Assembly (NCBI GenBank): GCA_013286835.1
Contig: JABDEZ010000022.1
Span: forward strand, 1 to 32,897
Length of the DNA stretch: 32,897 nt
Direction: 5' to 3'
DNA from: Bacteroidota bacterium
GTDB lineage: Bacteria; Bacteroidota; Bacteroidia; Chitinophagales; Chitinophagaceae
In this document: one piece after another, positions 16,208 to 25,530 of the stretch
Numbering within the stretch: the stretch's first letter is position 1
Layout: every line of letters begins with the position of its first letter
Position numbers and translations under genes: made by a program
The notes under the pieces: generated by a model
Database searches by the model: none
Seen by the model: the letters and a program-made list of their open reading frames with translations, nothing else
Told to the model about the DNA's origin: nothing

Positions 16208-17686
16208 ATGTACCCAAACAAAAAAGTATTCATATACGTAATCATAGGACTACTAGTCACAACTTCATCGTGCAAGAAGTACCTGGATGTAAATAAAGAC
16301 CCCAATGTATCCCAGACTGCAACTGTACAAACGCTGCTTCCATCTTGCCAGGTTTATATTGCATCGGCAATGGGTGTAGATATGGAGATAAACGGTTCCA
16401 TATGGGCGCAATTCTGGACACAGAGCCCTAATGCCAGCCAGTACAGGCCACTGGAGCAATATAATGTGAACGCCCAGAATTATGAAACGCCCTGGACTAA
16501 CCTATATGCAGGTGGAGAGAACCTGGTGCAACTGGACAAACTTGCACTGGCACAAAACAAGAAACAATACAGGGCCATTTCTTTCTTGCTAAAGGCATAC
16601 ATGTTTCAGGTAATCACAGATGCGTGGGGCGATATACCTTTTAGCCAGGCGCTGCTGGGCGATAGCGGCGTTACGTCGCCTAAGTACGATGCACAACAGG
16701 CAATATACACAGGACTACTTGGTATGATAGATTCTGCAAACGCTTTGATAGATCCGAGCGACCCGGTACTCCCCGGCAGCGATGACCTTATATATGGCGG
16801 CAAGATGGGTCAGTGGACAAAATTCTCCAACACGCTTCGATTAAAAATACTCTTGCGCCTGAGCCAGAAAGACCCAGGTACTGCACAAGCAGGCATAGCG
16901 GCTCTTTTTGCTTCAAACCCTACTTTCTTAGGATCTGGCGATGACGCACAAGTGAATTTCAGTTCTACAAGCGGTAATAAGAATCCCCTTTATTCTGAGC
17001 AGGCGGGTCTTGGATTTGTACAAAACCTTGTTGCCAGCGCTACGTGCCTCGACTCTATGCTTAGTAATAATGATCCACGTATCTCCGTCTTTTATGAGCC
17101 TGATGCGAATGGTGCTTTTACCGGCATACTACAAGGCAATTATAGTACCAGTGTAAGCACGGAGTCTATACCATCATTTAATGTGGCCGGCGATGCACAG
17201 AACAGCCAATCGGCGTTGGCGCCAGTAAAATTCCTCACTGGTTATGAAAGTTGTTTTTTGCAGGCAGAAGTTTTTGCCAGGGGGTGGGCTACCGGTAGTG
17301 ATACATCTCTATTCTACCAAGGGATAGCGGCAAACTTTAATTCCTATAGCAATAATTTTCCTGACACAGTAAATGCAACTACTGCGTTGGCAAACTATGA
17401 GGCATCTGCATATTGGGCATCATACCCTTCAGGTGGATCAGCAACACAAAAGATAAGGGCCATTATCACCCAGAAATGGTTCAGCATGTGTGGCAACCAA
17501 GGCTTTGAAGCATGGACAGAATGGCGACGCACGGGCTACCCTGATTTCTTTACCATATCAAAATCAAGCCTTATTGGGAATAATTTTCCAAGACGCTTTC
17601 TCTATCCTTATTCTGAGGTAACCCGCAATCTCAACTTCCCCGGTATTAAGGGAGTTACCGTACCAGTATGGTGGGATAATCATTAA
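16208..17686 (+). CDS. SusD/RagB-family substrate-binding lipoprotein (SusD_2 type)
   Basis: SusD-like lipoproteins cover the SusC barrel and capture substrate at the cell surface. The protein has a lipoprotein signal with lipidation Cys22 (VTTSSC-KKYLDVNKDPN). The opening KYLDVNKDPN and later segments such as FLLKAYMFQVITDAWGDIPF, the Asn/Leu-rich SNTLRLKILLRLS and GFEAWTEWRRTGYPDF are characteristic of the SusD_2 group. The 492-residue length is normal. Together with the upstream SusC it forms one transport unit. Several SusD_2 proteins pair with SusC transporters of unknown or peptide-like substrates, so a sugar substrate is not assured. Confidence 0.95.
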   Translation: MYPNKKVFIYVIIGLLVTTSSCKKYLDVNKDPNVSQTATVQTLLPSCQVYIASAMGVDMEINGSIWAQFWTQSPNASQYRPLEQYNVNAQNYETPWTNLYAGGENLVQLDKLALAQNKKQYRAISFLLKAYMFQVITDAWGDIPFSQALLGDSGVTSPKYDAQQAIYTGLLGMIDSANALIDPSDPVLPGSDDLIYGGKMGQWTKFSNTLRLKILLRLSQKDPGTAQAGIAALFASNPTFLGSGDDAQVNFSSTSGNKNPLYSEQAGLGFVQNLVASATCLDSMLSNNDPRISVFYEPDANGAFTGILQGNYSTSVSTESIPSFNVAGDAQNSQSALAPVKFLTGYESCFLQAEVFARGWATGSDTSLFYQGIAANFNSYSNNFPDTVNATTALANYEASAYWASYPSGGSATQKIRAIITQKWFSMCGNQGFEAWTEWRRTGYPDFFTISKSSLIGNNFPRRFLYPYSEVTRNLNFPGIKGVTVPVWWDNH

Positions 17687-17706
17687 TCAACACTAAAGCC
17701 AGAATT

Positions 17707-18468
17707 ATGAAAAAAGCGATTCAATATATTTCAATACTCTTATCCATCAGCTGTCTTACTATAGCCTGTAAGAAGAAGGATAACGATGTATCAACGGTAC
17801 AAAAAGTATCTTTCCCTTCCATATCAGGATATGGAAATACATACCAGGGTACAAGCCTTGTATCGTACTACATTGGTGTAGATGTTACTGCGCAAGTTGT
17901 TTACTTCAGCTACCCTATGGGTAAGGCGCCAGCGCTCAATATTTCAGATATAACTGCATACGATTCTGTAACGGGTACGGTGCCGGTAATAGTGGAACAA
18001 AACGGAAACCTGAACCCCAACCAGCCTGGCTTGTATATATATCAGTTCAGCGCCAAATCTAAATATGGTTTTGCGTCGAGGGTGATGTATGTAATAGGTG
18101 TAACTGATATAGACACCAGTACCGACCTATCTGACACCTACACCGGTGTACGGGGCACCGATACAGTGAACGCTACCATACAAAAAATGGCTAATGGCAT
18201 ATACCTGACCTTAGATGCTGCCATTACCGGGCCCCTGCGTGCTGCCGCTGCATACTTTGTACAGACAGACAATACCCACATAATATTTCCGGCACAGCTT
18301 ACCAAGTATGATTACCAGAACCAACCATTTGCCGACTTAGGATTATTATCGGCTACGAATGGTACAGTGTCTACCAGCGGAAGCAAGCCGGTAATACAAT
18401 ATACCCTCAACTCACCGTCTGATACCCTGAGCCTAAATGGACAAACCGTAGTGCTCACCGGCCAATAA
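17707..18468 (+). CDS. Lipoprotein of unknown function in the SusE position, possible DUF5011/DUF5012-like Ig fold
   Basis: The gene follows susD by 20 nt. A lipoprotein signal ends ISCLTIAC with Cys21, followed by Lys-rich KKKDND. The central part (about residues 30-135) is beta-rich and ends GLYIYQFSAKSKYGFASRVM, resembling the Ig-like end of DUF5011/DUF5012-type proteins often found beside SusCD. The C-terminal half (about 140-253) is a second beta-rich domain. Position and lipidation suggest a surface protein that helps bind the operon's substrate, as SusE/SusF do for starch, but no binding motif is visible. Confidence 0.75.
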   Translation: MKKAIQYISILLSISCLTIACKKKDNDVSTVQKVSFPSISGYGNTYQGTSLVSYYIGVDVTAQVVYFSYPMGKAPALNISDITAYDSVTGTVPVIVEQNGNLNPNQPGLYIYQFSAKSKYGFASRVMYVIGVTDIDTSTDLSDTYTGVRGTDTVNATIQKMANGIYLTLDAAITGPLRAAAAYFVQTDNTHIIFPAQLTKYDYQNQPFADLGLLSATNGTVSTSGSKPVIQYTLNSPSDTLSLNGQTVVLTGQ

Positions 18469-18506
18469 TATAACCATAACTCAGCAAATCTTTAAAAGCA
18501 CTGAAC

Positions 18507-19931
18507 ATGAAAAAATATTTAGCAGTTATTCTACTATTCATAGCCGCATGGCCCGGCAATAATGCACTTGCACAGATGCAAGGATTGGGTGTACATTTTG
18601 GAGGTTACGATTTTTTGGGGCCACAGAATGGAGACTACTTTTTTACAAAACAAACCCAGATCATAAACGATAAGGACAATGCCCCGGCAGGGCAGTTGCC
18701 CCAGTTGGTGAATGATACGGTGAAGAAGAACAAATTATTCTGGAACCCACTGATCAAGGTCACTTACTGGTTTCAGTTGAACAAGTGGTTTGACATTAAC
18801 CTGGGGTTGTCGCTGGCAGACTTGCAATACCCTGCCAGCAGTAAGGATACCAACCTTATTAATAAGGATCTGTACAATACAGGCAATAACTACGACAGGT
18901 TTTTGGGTGAGCTGGACGCACGCATCAACTTTAATATATTGCCTAAGAAAGAGTACATAGTGACCCCATACATTTTTGCAGGTATAACTGCATCCTATCA
19001 CAACCCATACTGGGGCGCAGATGTGCCTTTGGGATTGGGCGGCAATGTACAACTATCTAATAAGCAGGATATATACCTGAACCTGGAAGCAGGATATAAG
19101 GCGGCAATCACTACAAATGATTATAACCACCTGCAATACACCGCAGGTATAGTTTACTGGTTTAAACCTGGTTATAAAAAGCATGTAGAAATGGGCGAGG
19201 CTCCCGTTGTAGCAGCACCTGCACCTGATATGGATAATGATGGTGTACCAGACAGTATAGACAAATGCCCTACCATACCCGGGTTAGCAGAATTTGATGG
19301 ATGCCCGGATACGGATGGAGATGGTGTACCAGACAACCTGGATAAATGCCCACTTGTACCCGGCCTTAAAGCATTTGACGGATGCCCAGATACGGATGGA
19401 GATGGCATACCCGACAATATAGACAAGTGCCCTTATGTAGCCGGCACTGCTGATAATAATGGGTGCCCACCACCAGACCGCGACCATGATGGTGTGCCTG
19501 ACAATATAGATAAATGCCCTGATGAGCCAGGACCTGCATCGAACTTCGGCTGTCCCGTTATAGAAAGGCAGGTAATAGAGCTGGTTGAAAAAGCTGCACG
19601 TTCGGTTTATTTTGAAACAGGCAAAGCGGTACTGAAAAAAATATCTTTCACCAGCCTGGACAAGATAGTGAACGTGATGAAAAACAATCCGAAGCTATAC
19701 ATTGATATTGGGGGCTATACAGACTCTGTAGGAAGCGATGAACGAAACATAAAGCTGAGTGATGACCGTGCAAATGTGTGCAAGAATTACCTTGAAAGTA
19801 AAGGGGTGGCAGCAGACCATATAACCGCTAAGGGATATGGAAAAGCAGACCCTGTGGCAACCAACAAAACAGCGCTAGGCCGTGCGCAAAACAGGCGTAC
19901 CGAATTTAAGCTACGCAACTATGCAAAATAA
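18507..19931 (+). CDS. OmpA-family outer-membrane protein with four thrombospondin type 3 repeats
   Basis: The protein likely anchors the outer membrane to peptidoglycan. A signal peptide (MKKYLAVILLFIAAWPGNNALAQ) is followed by a beta-rich region (about 24-235) that may form a small barrel. Residues 241-350 hold four calcium-binding type repeats of the form DxDxDGVPDxxDKCP...GC, and residues 365-474 the OmpA domain with VYFETGKAVL, GGYTDSVGSDERN and LSDDRA carrying the usual diaminopimelate-binding Asp and Arg. It starts 38 nt after the lipoprotein gene, with no terminator between, so it seems part of the susCD transcript, which is an unusual partner. Confidence 0.95.
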   Translation: MKKYLAVILLFIAAWPGNNALAQMQGLGVHFGGYDFLGPQNGDYFFTKQTQIINDKDNAPAGQLPQLVNDTVKKNKLFWNPLIKVTYWFQLNKWFDINLGLSLADLQYPASSKDTNLINKDLYNTGNNYDRFLGELDARINFNILPKKEYIVTPYIFAGITASYHNPYWGADVPLGLGGNVQLSNKQDIYLNLEAGYKAAITTNDYNHLQYTAGIVYWFKPGYKKHVEMGEAPVVAAPAPDMDNDGVPDSIDKCPTIPGLAEFDGCPDTDGDGVPDNLDKCPLVPGLKAFDGCPDTDGDGIPDNIDKCPYVAGTADNNGCPPPDRDHDGVPDNIDKCPDEPGPASNFGCPVIERQVIELVEKAARSVYFETGKAVLKKISFTSLDKIVNVMKNNPKLYIDIGGYTDSVGSDERNIKLSDDRANVCKNYLESKGVAADHITAKGYGKADPVATNKTALGRAQNRRTEFKLRNYAK

Positions 19932-19957
19932 ATTTTATTGAGATGGACAGACGAATG

Positions 19958-19989
19958 CTAAAACGCCACACAATTGTGTGGCGTTTTAG
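19958..19989. terminator. 32-bp perfect palindrome, bidirectional terminator
   Basis: CTAAAACGCCACACAA (19958-19973) is the exact reverse complement of the 16 nt that follow (19974-19989); the hairpin has a GC-rich stem and T/A-rich ends (CGTTTTAGTTTCT on the plus strand). It lies between the OmpA-family gene and the convergent M2 peptidase gene. Confidence 0.85.
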
Positions 19990-20017
19990 TTTCTACCCTA
20001 TTAAGCAATAATATCAA

Positions 20018-21829
20018 CTAGTCACCCATATGCTCTGGCAATGTGTAATTGCGGGTAGCGTTGTTCTGCTGTAACCATTTATAAAGAGGTTGGAAATATT
20101 CTACCATAGCCTTACCGTTGAGCTCATCTCCTGTTGACTGTTTAAGTACCTGCCGCCAATCTTTGCTGGCGCCGGGGTACATGATCTTTTTAAGGAAGTC
20201 GCCCACTTCTTTATGCCCATAGTAGTTGGTTGCATGGGGACTCTGGTGTAATATTTTTTTGGCTATGTGGTTGTGCAGTTGGTACAATATTTCGTAGCTA
20301 AGCGCATAGTCATAGTACTGGGCAGGATCATCATTGATATGGGTTTTTGTTGCTGCATCGCACAAGTTCTCTCCACGCTCGCCCTGGGGTACAATGCCCT
20401 GATATTTCTTTACCAGCTCCCACCATCTTTTATTAAACTGGTCTGCAGGCAATGTATCGGCATACATTTCTTTTTCGAAGTGCGTCATTACCCCCGATGA
20501 GAAGTAGATGAACACTACTGTGTTCAAAGCCTCTTTAAGCAAAGGCAGTATTGAGTCTATCTGTGCGGCTTTAGGATCGGGCTTGATGAGCCCCCTGCCA
20601 TATACAAAAGGACGCTGCATAGCTGCAAGACCCATCATGGTGCCCAATGCCTCATGGTAAGCACGATTGGCACCCTGGCGCAGCAATGGCGGAACGCTTG
20701 GGTTTGAGTATGTCATGTAGTAGTAAATATGTCCCAGCTCATGATGCGCTGTCTCGTACCATTCAGCATTGGGTTCTACGCTCATGAGGCTGCGTACGTC
20801 CTTATTCATATCCATATGCCAGGCAGATGCATGGTTATTTTTCTTTACAGCACTATCGTCTGGATATGGATACAGACTTGACTTTTTCCAAAAGGTGGCA
20901 GGCAGCGGATCAAAGCCCAGGCTCACATACATCTGCTCGGCATCTTTTACAATCCATTGTGCACTTTTATGTTTCAATGCACCGTCGAGATCCATACCGG
21001 GCACATCAAGCACGCTGCTCCAGTCTTGCCCCCAACGATTGGGCAGCCAGTGTGCGGGTATATAGTCGGGCACCTGCTGCTGATCGTATGTAGCTGCCAG
21101 GACATAACGTATCCAGGTATGAAGTTCACGATACAATGGGTAGAGATCGCGCATCAGTTGGTCATTCAGGGCAAGCATTTCATTTGTGGTCATCCCGTAG
21201 TCACTAACCTGGTAGCTGAAAAAATCCGAATAACCTAATGCCTGCACACTTTGATTGCGTAAGTTGCGCAGGTTTATCAATCCTTTCTTTAATGGTATCC
21301 CTACATGTTTGCTCACCTCCCATATATGAAAACGGCGATTTATATCCTTCTCGGCCTTCAGCATGTTATCAATGTCGTTTACACTGACATCTTTGCCATC
21401 CAAATGGTAGTGAAAACCGTACATGGTCTGTGTTTGCTCGTTCTCTGCTTTTATACGTTCTTTTACTACAGCGGGGATAGTTTGGGGGTTATTGGCTGCA
21501 GTATAGAGGATGAACTCCAGTTGTTTTTTTTGCAGGGGTGTGAGCGTTGTACGCTTGAGGTAAGCCCTGGATTTTTCGATATTTTCTATACTACCGGTAA
21601 ATGAGGCCATTGCCTCATCGGCTTTACGGGCTGCAATTACATTTGAAGAATCTTTTGCCAGTATCTCAATATTAGATCTCCACTGTGCCTCCTGCTCCTG
21701 TGTGTAAAGCTTTACATAGGCTTTTGTATAAGCATCCAGGTACTTTTGCACATCATTGGTTGCAGGTTTATTTTGTGCTGTGCAGTTAAAGCCGGCAGCC
21801 ATAATAGCTATGGCAACCAGTGTCTTCAT
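20018..21829 (-). CDS. Secreted peptidase family M2 dipeptidyl carboxypeptidase (ACE-like)
   Basis: Family M2 zinc enzymes release dipeptides from peptide C-termini. The zinc site is intact: His363-Glu-Leu-Gly-His367 (ETAHHELGHIYYYM) with the third ligand Glu393 in NRAYHEALGTMMGLA. The start at 21829 gives a signal peptide MKTLVAIAIMAAGFNCTAQ; upstream in-frame Met at 21838 and 21871 give a less regular N-terminus. The 603-residue length fits a single-domain M2 protein. The M28 peptidase gene ends 45 nt upstream, so the two are probably co-transcribed and may act in sequence on extracellular peptides. The Cys in the signal is not in a good lipobox. Confidence 0.93.
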   Translation of the reverse strand: MKTLVAIAIMAAGFNCTAQNKPATNDVQKYLDAYTKAYVKLYTQEQEAQWRSNIEILAKDSSNVIAARKADEAMASFTGSIENIEKSRAYLKRTTLTPLQKKQLEFILYTAANNPQTIPAVVKERIKAENEQTQTMYGFHYHLDGKDVSVNDIDNMLKAEKDINRRFHIWEVSKHVGIPLKKGLINLRNLRNQSVQALGYSDFFSYQVSDYGMTTNEMLALNDQLMRDLYPLYRELHTWIRYVLAATYDQQQVPDYIPAHWLPNRWGQDWSSVLDVPGMDLDGALKHKSAQWIVKDAEQMYVSLGFDPLPATFWKKSSLYPYPDDSAVKKNNHASAWHMDMNKDVRSLMSVEPNAEWYETAHHELGHIYYYMTYSNPSVPPLLRQGANRAYHEALGTMMGLAAMQRPFVYGRGLIKPDPKAAQIDSILPLLKEALNTVVFIYFSSGVMTHFEKEMYADTLPADQFNKRWWELVKKYQGIVPQGERGENLCDAATKTHINDDPAQYYDYALSYEILYQLHNHIAKKILHQSPHATNYYGHKEVGDFLKKIMYPGASKDWRQVLKQSTGDELNGKAMVEYFQPLYKWLQQNNATRNYTLPEHMGD

Positions 21830-21874
21830 TTTATACATATACTGTGTGTTTGTGTGAAATTTAAAAAACAAGCC

Positions 21875-23194
21875 TCACCTTGTACCATTCAATGCAGTAC
21901 CGAAAGCAATAAACAAACGGGCGGCTTTGTCTATATTATTTAATGTAAGTTCTTTTGCATTGTCCATCACATCGTGATAGTAGCCTGCACCACCATTTGA
22001 GAAAATGAAAATAGACGGAACGCCTTTTTGTGTGAACATGTAGTGATCGCTGATGGGTGCATTGTCTCGTGTTTTAATTGCGGGCAGGTATTTGTTCTTT
22101 GTATTAATGTCTTGCAGCAACGCCAGTTCTTTTGGCTGGCCGGTTGCATTCACTACTGTTATACCTTCTGTAGCATCGCCCATGATGTCTATATTGGTGA
22201 GGAACTTGATGTGGCTGAGTGGTATTGTTGGATGGCTTACAAAATACTCAGACCCTAATAATCCTGCTTCCTCGCCGCTGAAGGCAATGAACACCATAGT
22301 ATAATGCTGCGGATGAGCTGCAAAATAAGAAGCCAGGTACAGCATCATTGCTGTGCCACTGGCATTATCGCTGGCACCATTGAAGACTGCATTACGCCCC
22401 ATCATGCCCAGATGATCATAGTGAGCTGTAAAAACAATGAAGCTATCCATTACATCGCCCGGTACCATACCTATCACATTTTCGCTCTTAGCCTCTGGTA
22501 TAAAAACCGAATGTACATTAGCTGACACCTTACTTACATGCTTTGGCAACACAGTATCTTCTACATAAAATATGGTTGCGGGGATTGTTTTAGTATCGAC
22601 AGTCCAGGTGAGCTTACCATGTTGGGGAACTATATAACAGCCTTCTGGCAGGCTGTGTGTGAAGCGCCATAGGCGTATGCCTGCACGCTTGCAATAATCG
22701 TCAGCATTCTGTAACAGGTAAGCCCTTTTATCAGTATGCCAACCGGCAAGTGATCCTTTAAAAGTAATGGTATCCATCTTACCCAGGTCTATACGTTTCA
22801 CTTTCAAGTTGTTTTTGTTGAAAGAAGGAGAAGATGCATCTACCAGGTAATCAACACCGGGTGCCAGATCTTTTCGGTTTAGCCGCAGATCGACCGCATC
22901 GGGGAAGGTATTTACAGGAAAAGTGTATGCTTGCAGGTAAGAACTATCTGCACCTACAGGCGACAAACCAACCTCCTTAAACCTGCGCACCAGATAACGG
23001 CCTGCATGCTCCACACCTTTATTTACGTAGCCCCGACCAGAGTAAGTGGTACTGGTGAGTGTTGTGATCTGGTGTTTTAACCAACGGGTTTCTGCGGTTG
23101 TTGCAGGTTGCGTTCTTACGGGTTGGCCATAGCTATATGACCCGGACAGAATTAAAAAAAGTGGTAAGCAAATAACATATAAGTATGGCTTCAT
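21875..23194 (-). CDS. Secreted M28-family zinc aminopeptidase
   Basis: M28 enzymes are two-zinc aminopeptidases. The expected metal-binding segments are present in order: FTAHYDHLG (His), NGASDNASGTAMM (bridging Asp), FSGEEAGLLGSEYF (catalytic Glu-Glu), NIDIMGD (Asp) and ISDHYMFTQKGVPSIF (His). The ATG at 23194 gives a signal peptide MKPYLYVICLPLFLILSGSYSYG; the longer in-frame start at 23275 would overlap the kinase gene end and hide it. Length 439. It is 61 nt downstream of the kinase gene and 45 nt upstream of the M2 peptidase gene on the same strand. Confidence 0.92.
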   Translation of the reverse strand: MKPYLYVICLPLFLILSGSYSYGQPVRTQPATTAETRWLKHQITTLTSTTYSGRGYVNKGVEHAGRYLVRRFKEVGLSPVGADSSYLQAYTFPVNTFPDAVDLRLNRKDLAPGVDYLVDASSPSFNKNNLKVKRIDLGKMDTITFKGSLAGWHTDKRAYLLQNADDYCKRAGIRLWRFTHSLPEGCYIVPQHGKLTWTVDTKTIPATIFYVEDTVLPKHVSKVSANVHSVFIPEAKSENVIGMVPGDVMDSFIVFTAHYDHLGMMGRNAVFNGASDNASGTAMMLYLASYFAAHPQHYTMVFIAFSGEEAGLLGSEYFVSHPTIPLSHIKFLTNIDIMGDATEGITVVNATGQPKELALLQDINTKNKYLPAIKTRDNAPISDHYMFTQKGVPSIFIFSNGGAGYYHDVMDNAKELTLNNIDKAARLFIAFGTALNGTR

Positions 23195-23255
23195 GGACTG
23201 CAGTGTAGGAAGTAAAATTAAATAAATAGCTGTTGCAGACAGGGTGATTTTTTCA

Positions 23256-25133
23256 TCACGTCGATGGGAATTCAATAATGCATTCTGTGCCTTCCCCCAG
23301 TTTGCTTTTTAATTCAATTTTGCCACCCAATGCTTCAACCTGGGTTTTAACCATGAACAGCCCTATACCTTTTCCCTGGGTAGTTATATCAAATCTTTGA
23401 TACAAGCCGAATATTTTTGACCTATGCCGAACAAGGTCTATCCCTTTACCATTATCCCTGAATACCAATCTTAATTTGTAGTTGTCCATGTAACCATTAA
23501 CATGGACAACCGGTGAAACTTCATCCTTCCGGAATTTGATGCTGTTGGATATGAGGTTGTAGAAAATACTGTAAATAAATCTGCGAATGGTAAACAGAGA
23601 GGCATCATCTTCGAAAATGAAATTTAAGCGTACATTTTGGGCTGATAGAACCGGAGCAAGATTTGCGCTAATTTCCCGGGCTATTTCATTTAAGTTGACG
23701 ACCTCCTTTTTTTCATGAATTAGCTCGCGAACCTGCAGAATATTGTTAAGGTCGTGTATAACTGTATCCATGTCTTTTGTGGACTGCATTATTCCTTCAA
23801 AAGCTTGTTCAGTCTCATCTTGTCTTGTTTTTTTGTTTTTGATCATCAGTAACAACCCCTGAATGGTTGCCACGGGAGCGCGCAGGTTATGGGATATGAT
23901 ATAATTAAATTGCTCAAGATCTATAACGCGCTTGATGAGATCACCAGTTATCTTTTCTCGTTCCAGCTCAATACGTTTAGATGCAGTAATGTTATTATTG
24001 ACCAGGATGAACCCACAATTTTTGTTGTCATTATTTCTTACGGCCAGCCACCGCACATGGTACCAGTTTGACGATCCATCGCTGTTTACAGTACTTATTT
24101 CGTATTCATAGCTGCCGTTTATGGCTACATCGGCAAGTATTTTTTTTATTGCAGGCAACCTTTCCGGCGGAAAATATTCTTCAAAGTGGCTATTGACCAC
24201 AAGCGACTTTTTATTTTGCTCCTCAGAGTATTTTTGTGCCAATACGTTGAAAGAAACAATATTAAGCTGCTCATCAAACAGCACGTAGGCATTGTCTGTA
24301 TTATCGTAAATGGTACGCAGATTTGCTTCTGATTTTTGCAAGGCCTCTTCACTAAACTTACGGTAAGTGATATTGGTAACCATGGCCAGTGCACCTTTAT
24401 ATTGACCTTTTTCGTCAAAAAAGGGGTTAGCAGCTATCCAGGCCCAGACAATATTACCAGACGGCGTTATATACCGGATCTCTATATTTTCTTTTATGCC
24501 GTTTCTTCTTCTTTCCATGCATACTGCAGCATACGCTTTATCCTCAGCGTATATGAAATCAAAAAGGTCCTTGCCAAGAATTTCATCAATGGTACAGCCG
24601 AGAATTTCGGCCATCTTATCATTAACAAAATTTATTTTCCTGTTTTCATCAATGGTCCAAATACCTTCCTGAGCGGTTTCAACAATTTGCCGATACTGCA
24701 CTTCTTGCGCCCGCTGGTTTTCTTCGGCCGCTTTGCGCAGTGTTATATCGCGGATGATGCCATCCAATCTCACTACCTTTCCTTCTTCATTTAATGTTGG
24801 GATAAGCTTTTTCTCCACCCACCGCACTGTACCGTCTTTATGAATAATACGGTACATGCTATCTACCCGCTTACCAGTACGCACCTCTTTTTGTTCGTTT
24901 TCTATAATATGTCTATCCTCCGGATGGATCAGCTGGAACCAAAGTTGGCCATTGGCCAGGAAATCTACAGCATCATAACCAAATATTTCCTTACATGATC
25001 TGGAGAGCTGTGTTAATCTCATCTCTACCAAATCAACAGATAAAAAAACCTCATCCATTGCATTGAAAAATGTCATCAGGTCGTGGTGGGTACTTTCCAG
25101 TCTTGTTTTGTTATGGTATGGAAGGTCACTCAT
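23256..25133 (-). CDS. Soluble sensor histidine kinase with three PAS domains
   Basis: A cytoplasmic two-component kinase of 625 residues without membrane segments. Three PAS/PAC units are visible: about 20-130 (ends RLDGIIRDITLRKAAEE), 140-260 (QIVETAQEGIWTIDE to VTNITYRKFSEEA) and 265-385 (NLRTIYDNTDNAYVLFDE to ILVNNNITASKR). The dimerisation helix carries the phospho-acceptor His in FNYIISHNLRAPVATIQG. The ATPase domain has the N box FYNLISNSIKFR, G1 box FRDNGKGIDL and G2 box GKGIGLFMVK. The final PST is a natural end. No response regulator is adjacent, so the partner is unknown. The two peptidase genes follow on the same strand. Confidence 0.93.
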   Translation of the reverse strand: MSDLPYHNKTRLESTHHDLMTFFNAMDEVFLSVDLVEMRLTQLSRSCKEIFGYDAVDFLANGQLWFQLIHPEDRHIIENEQKEVRTGKRVDSMYRIIHKDGTVRWVEKKLIPTLNEEGKVVRLDGIIRDITLRKAAEENQRAQEVQYRQIVETAQEGIWTIDENRKINFVNDKMAEILGCTIDEILGKDLFDFIYAEDKAYAAVCMERRRNGIKENIEIRYITPSGNIVWAWIAANPFFDEKGQYKGALAMVTNITYRKFSEEALQKSEANLRTIYDNTDNAYVLFDEQLNIVSFNVLAQKYSEEQNKKSLVVNSHFEEYFPPERLPAIKKILADVAINGSYEYEISTVNSDGSSNWYHVRWLAVRNNDNKNCGFILVNNNITASKRIELEREKITGDLIKRVIDLEQFNYIISHNLRAPVATIQGLLLMIKNKKTRQDETEQAFEGIMQSTKDMDTVIHDLNNILQVRELIHEKKEVVNLNEIAREISANLAPVLSAQNVRLNFIFEDDASLFTIRRFIYSIFYNLISNSIKFRKDEVSPVVHVNGYMDNYKLRLVFRDNGKGIDLVRHRSKIFGLYQRFDITTQGKGIGLFMVKTQVEALGGKIELKSKLGEGTECIIEFPST

Positions 25134-25530
25134 ATGATTTTAATGGTGTGGCAAAGTACATATTTACGCCCCAGGTAAGTTGTAACAAGATAAATGTAAG
25201 TGAAAATTAATCTAATAGAATTGTAGTTGAATAATTTTTTTAGTCTGCTGTAATGTTATGAACAACAGTAGTTACAAGCTCAGAATTAATTTTTAGTTTG
25301 GAACAACGAAAATTTATCAATTTTTCATTTAATTCTATATTACTGCAGGCAGGAAAGGTGTTTAAAAAATATTTCTTTATTGAAAGAGGCTGTGCACGGG
25401 TTTGGTTTAATAATGGAAGGATGTGACCGTACAGCTCTTTTTTGAAAATGAAGGATCGTCTTCTATTGAAAGTTTCAGAAAACATTCTCAACCCATTTGG
25501 TTACGGGTTTGCAAGCAGTTCATCCGAATC
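25134..25530. other. Intergenic region upstream of the PAS kinase, no supported gene
   Basis: About 400 nt between the kinase start and the AraC stop, both on the minus strand. A frame of about 80 residues (minus, 25240-25491, starting MFSETFNRRRSF from an inner ATG) has no recognised motif, AT-biased codons and no promoter box, so I do not call it a gene. No exact TAnnTTTG box was found for the kinase. No terminator is obvious for the AraC gene. Confidence 0.5.

Noticed and set aside
19172-19426. Minus-strand frame with Ser/Gly/Pro repeats
   Set aside because: Antisense of the thrombospondin type 3 repeats in the OmpA-family gene.
19241-19550. Short direct repeats considered as a CRISPR array
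   Set aside because: They are in-frame coding repeats of calcium-binding DxDxDG units, without unique spacers.
25240-25491. Minus-strand frame of 83 residues between the AraC and kinase genes
   Set aside because: No motif, AT-biased codons, no promoter box. It could be real, but I cannot support it.
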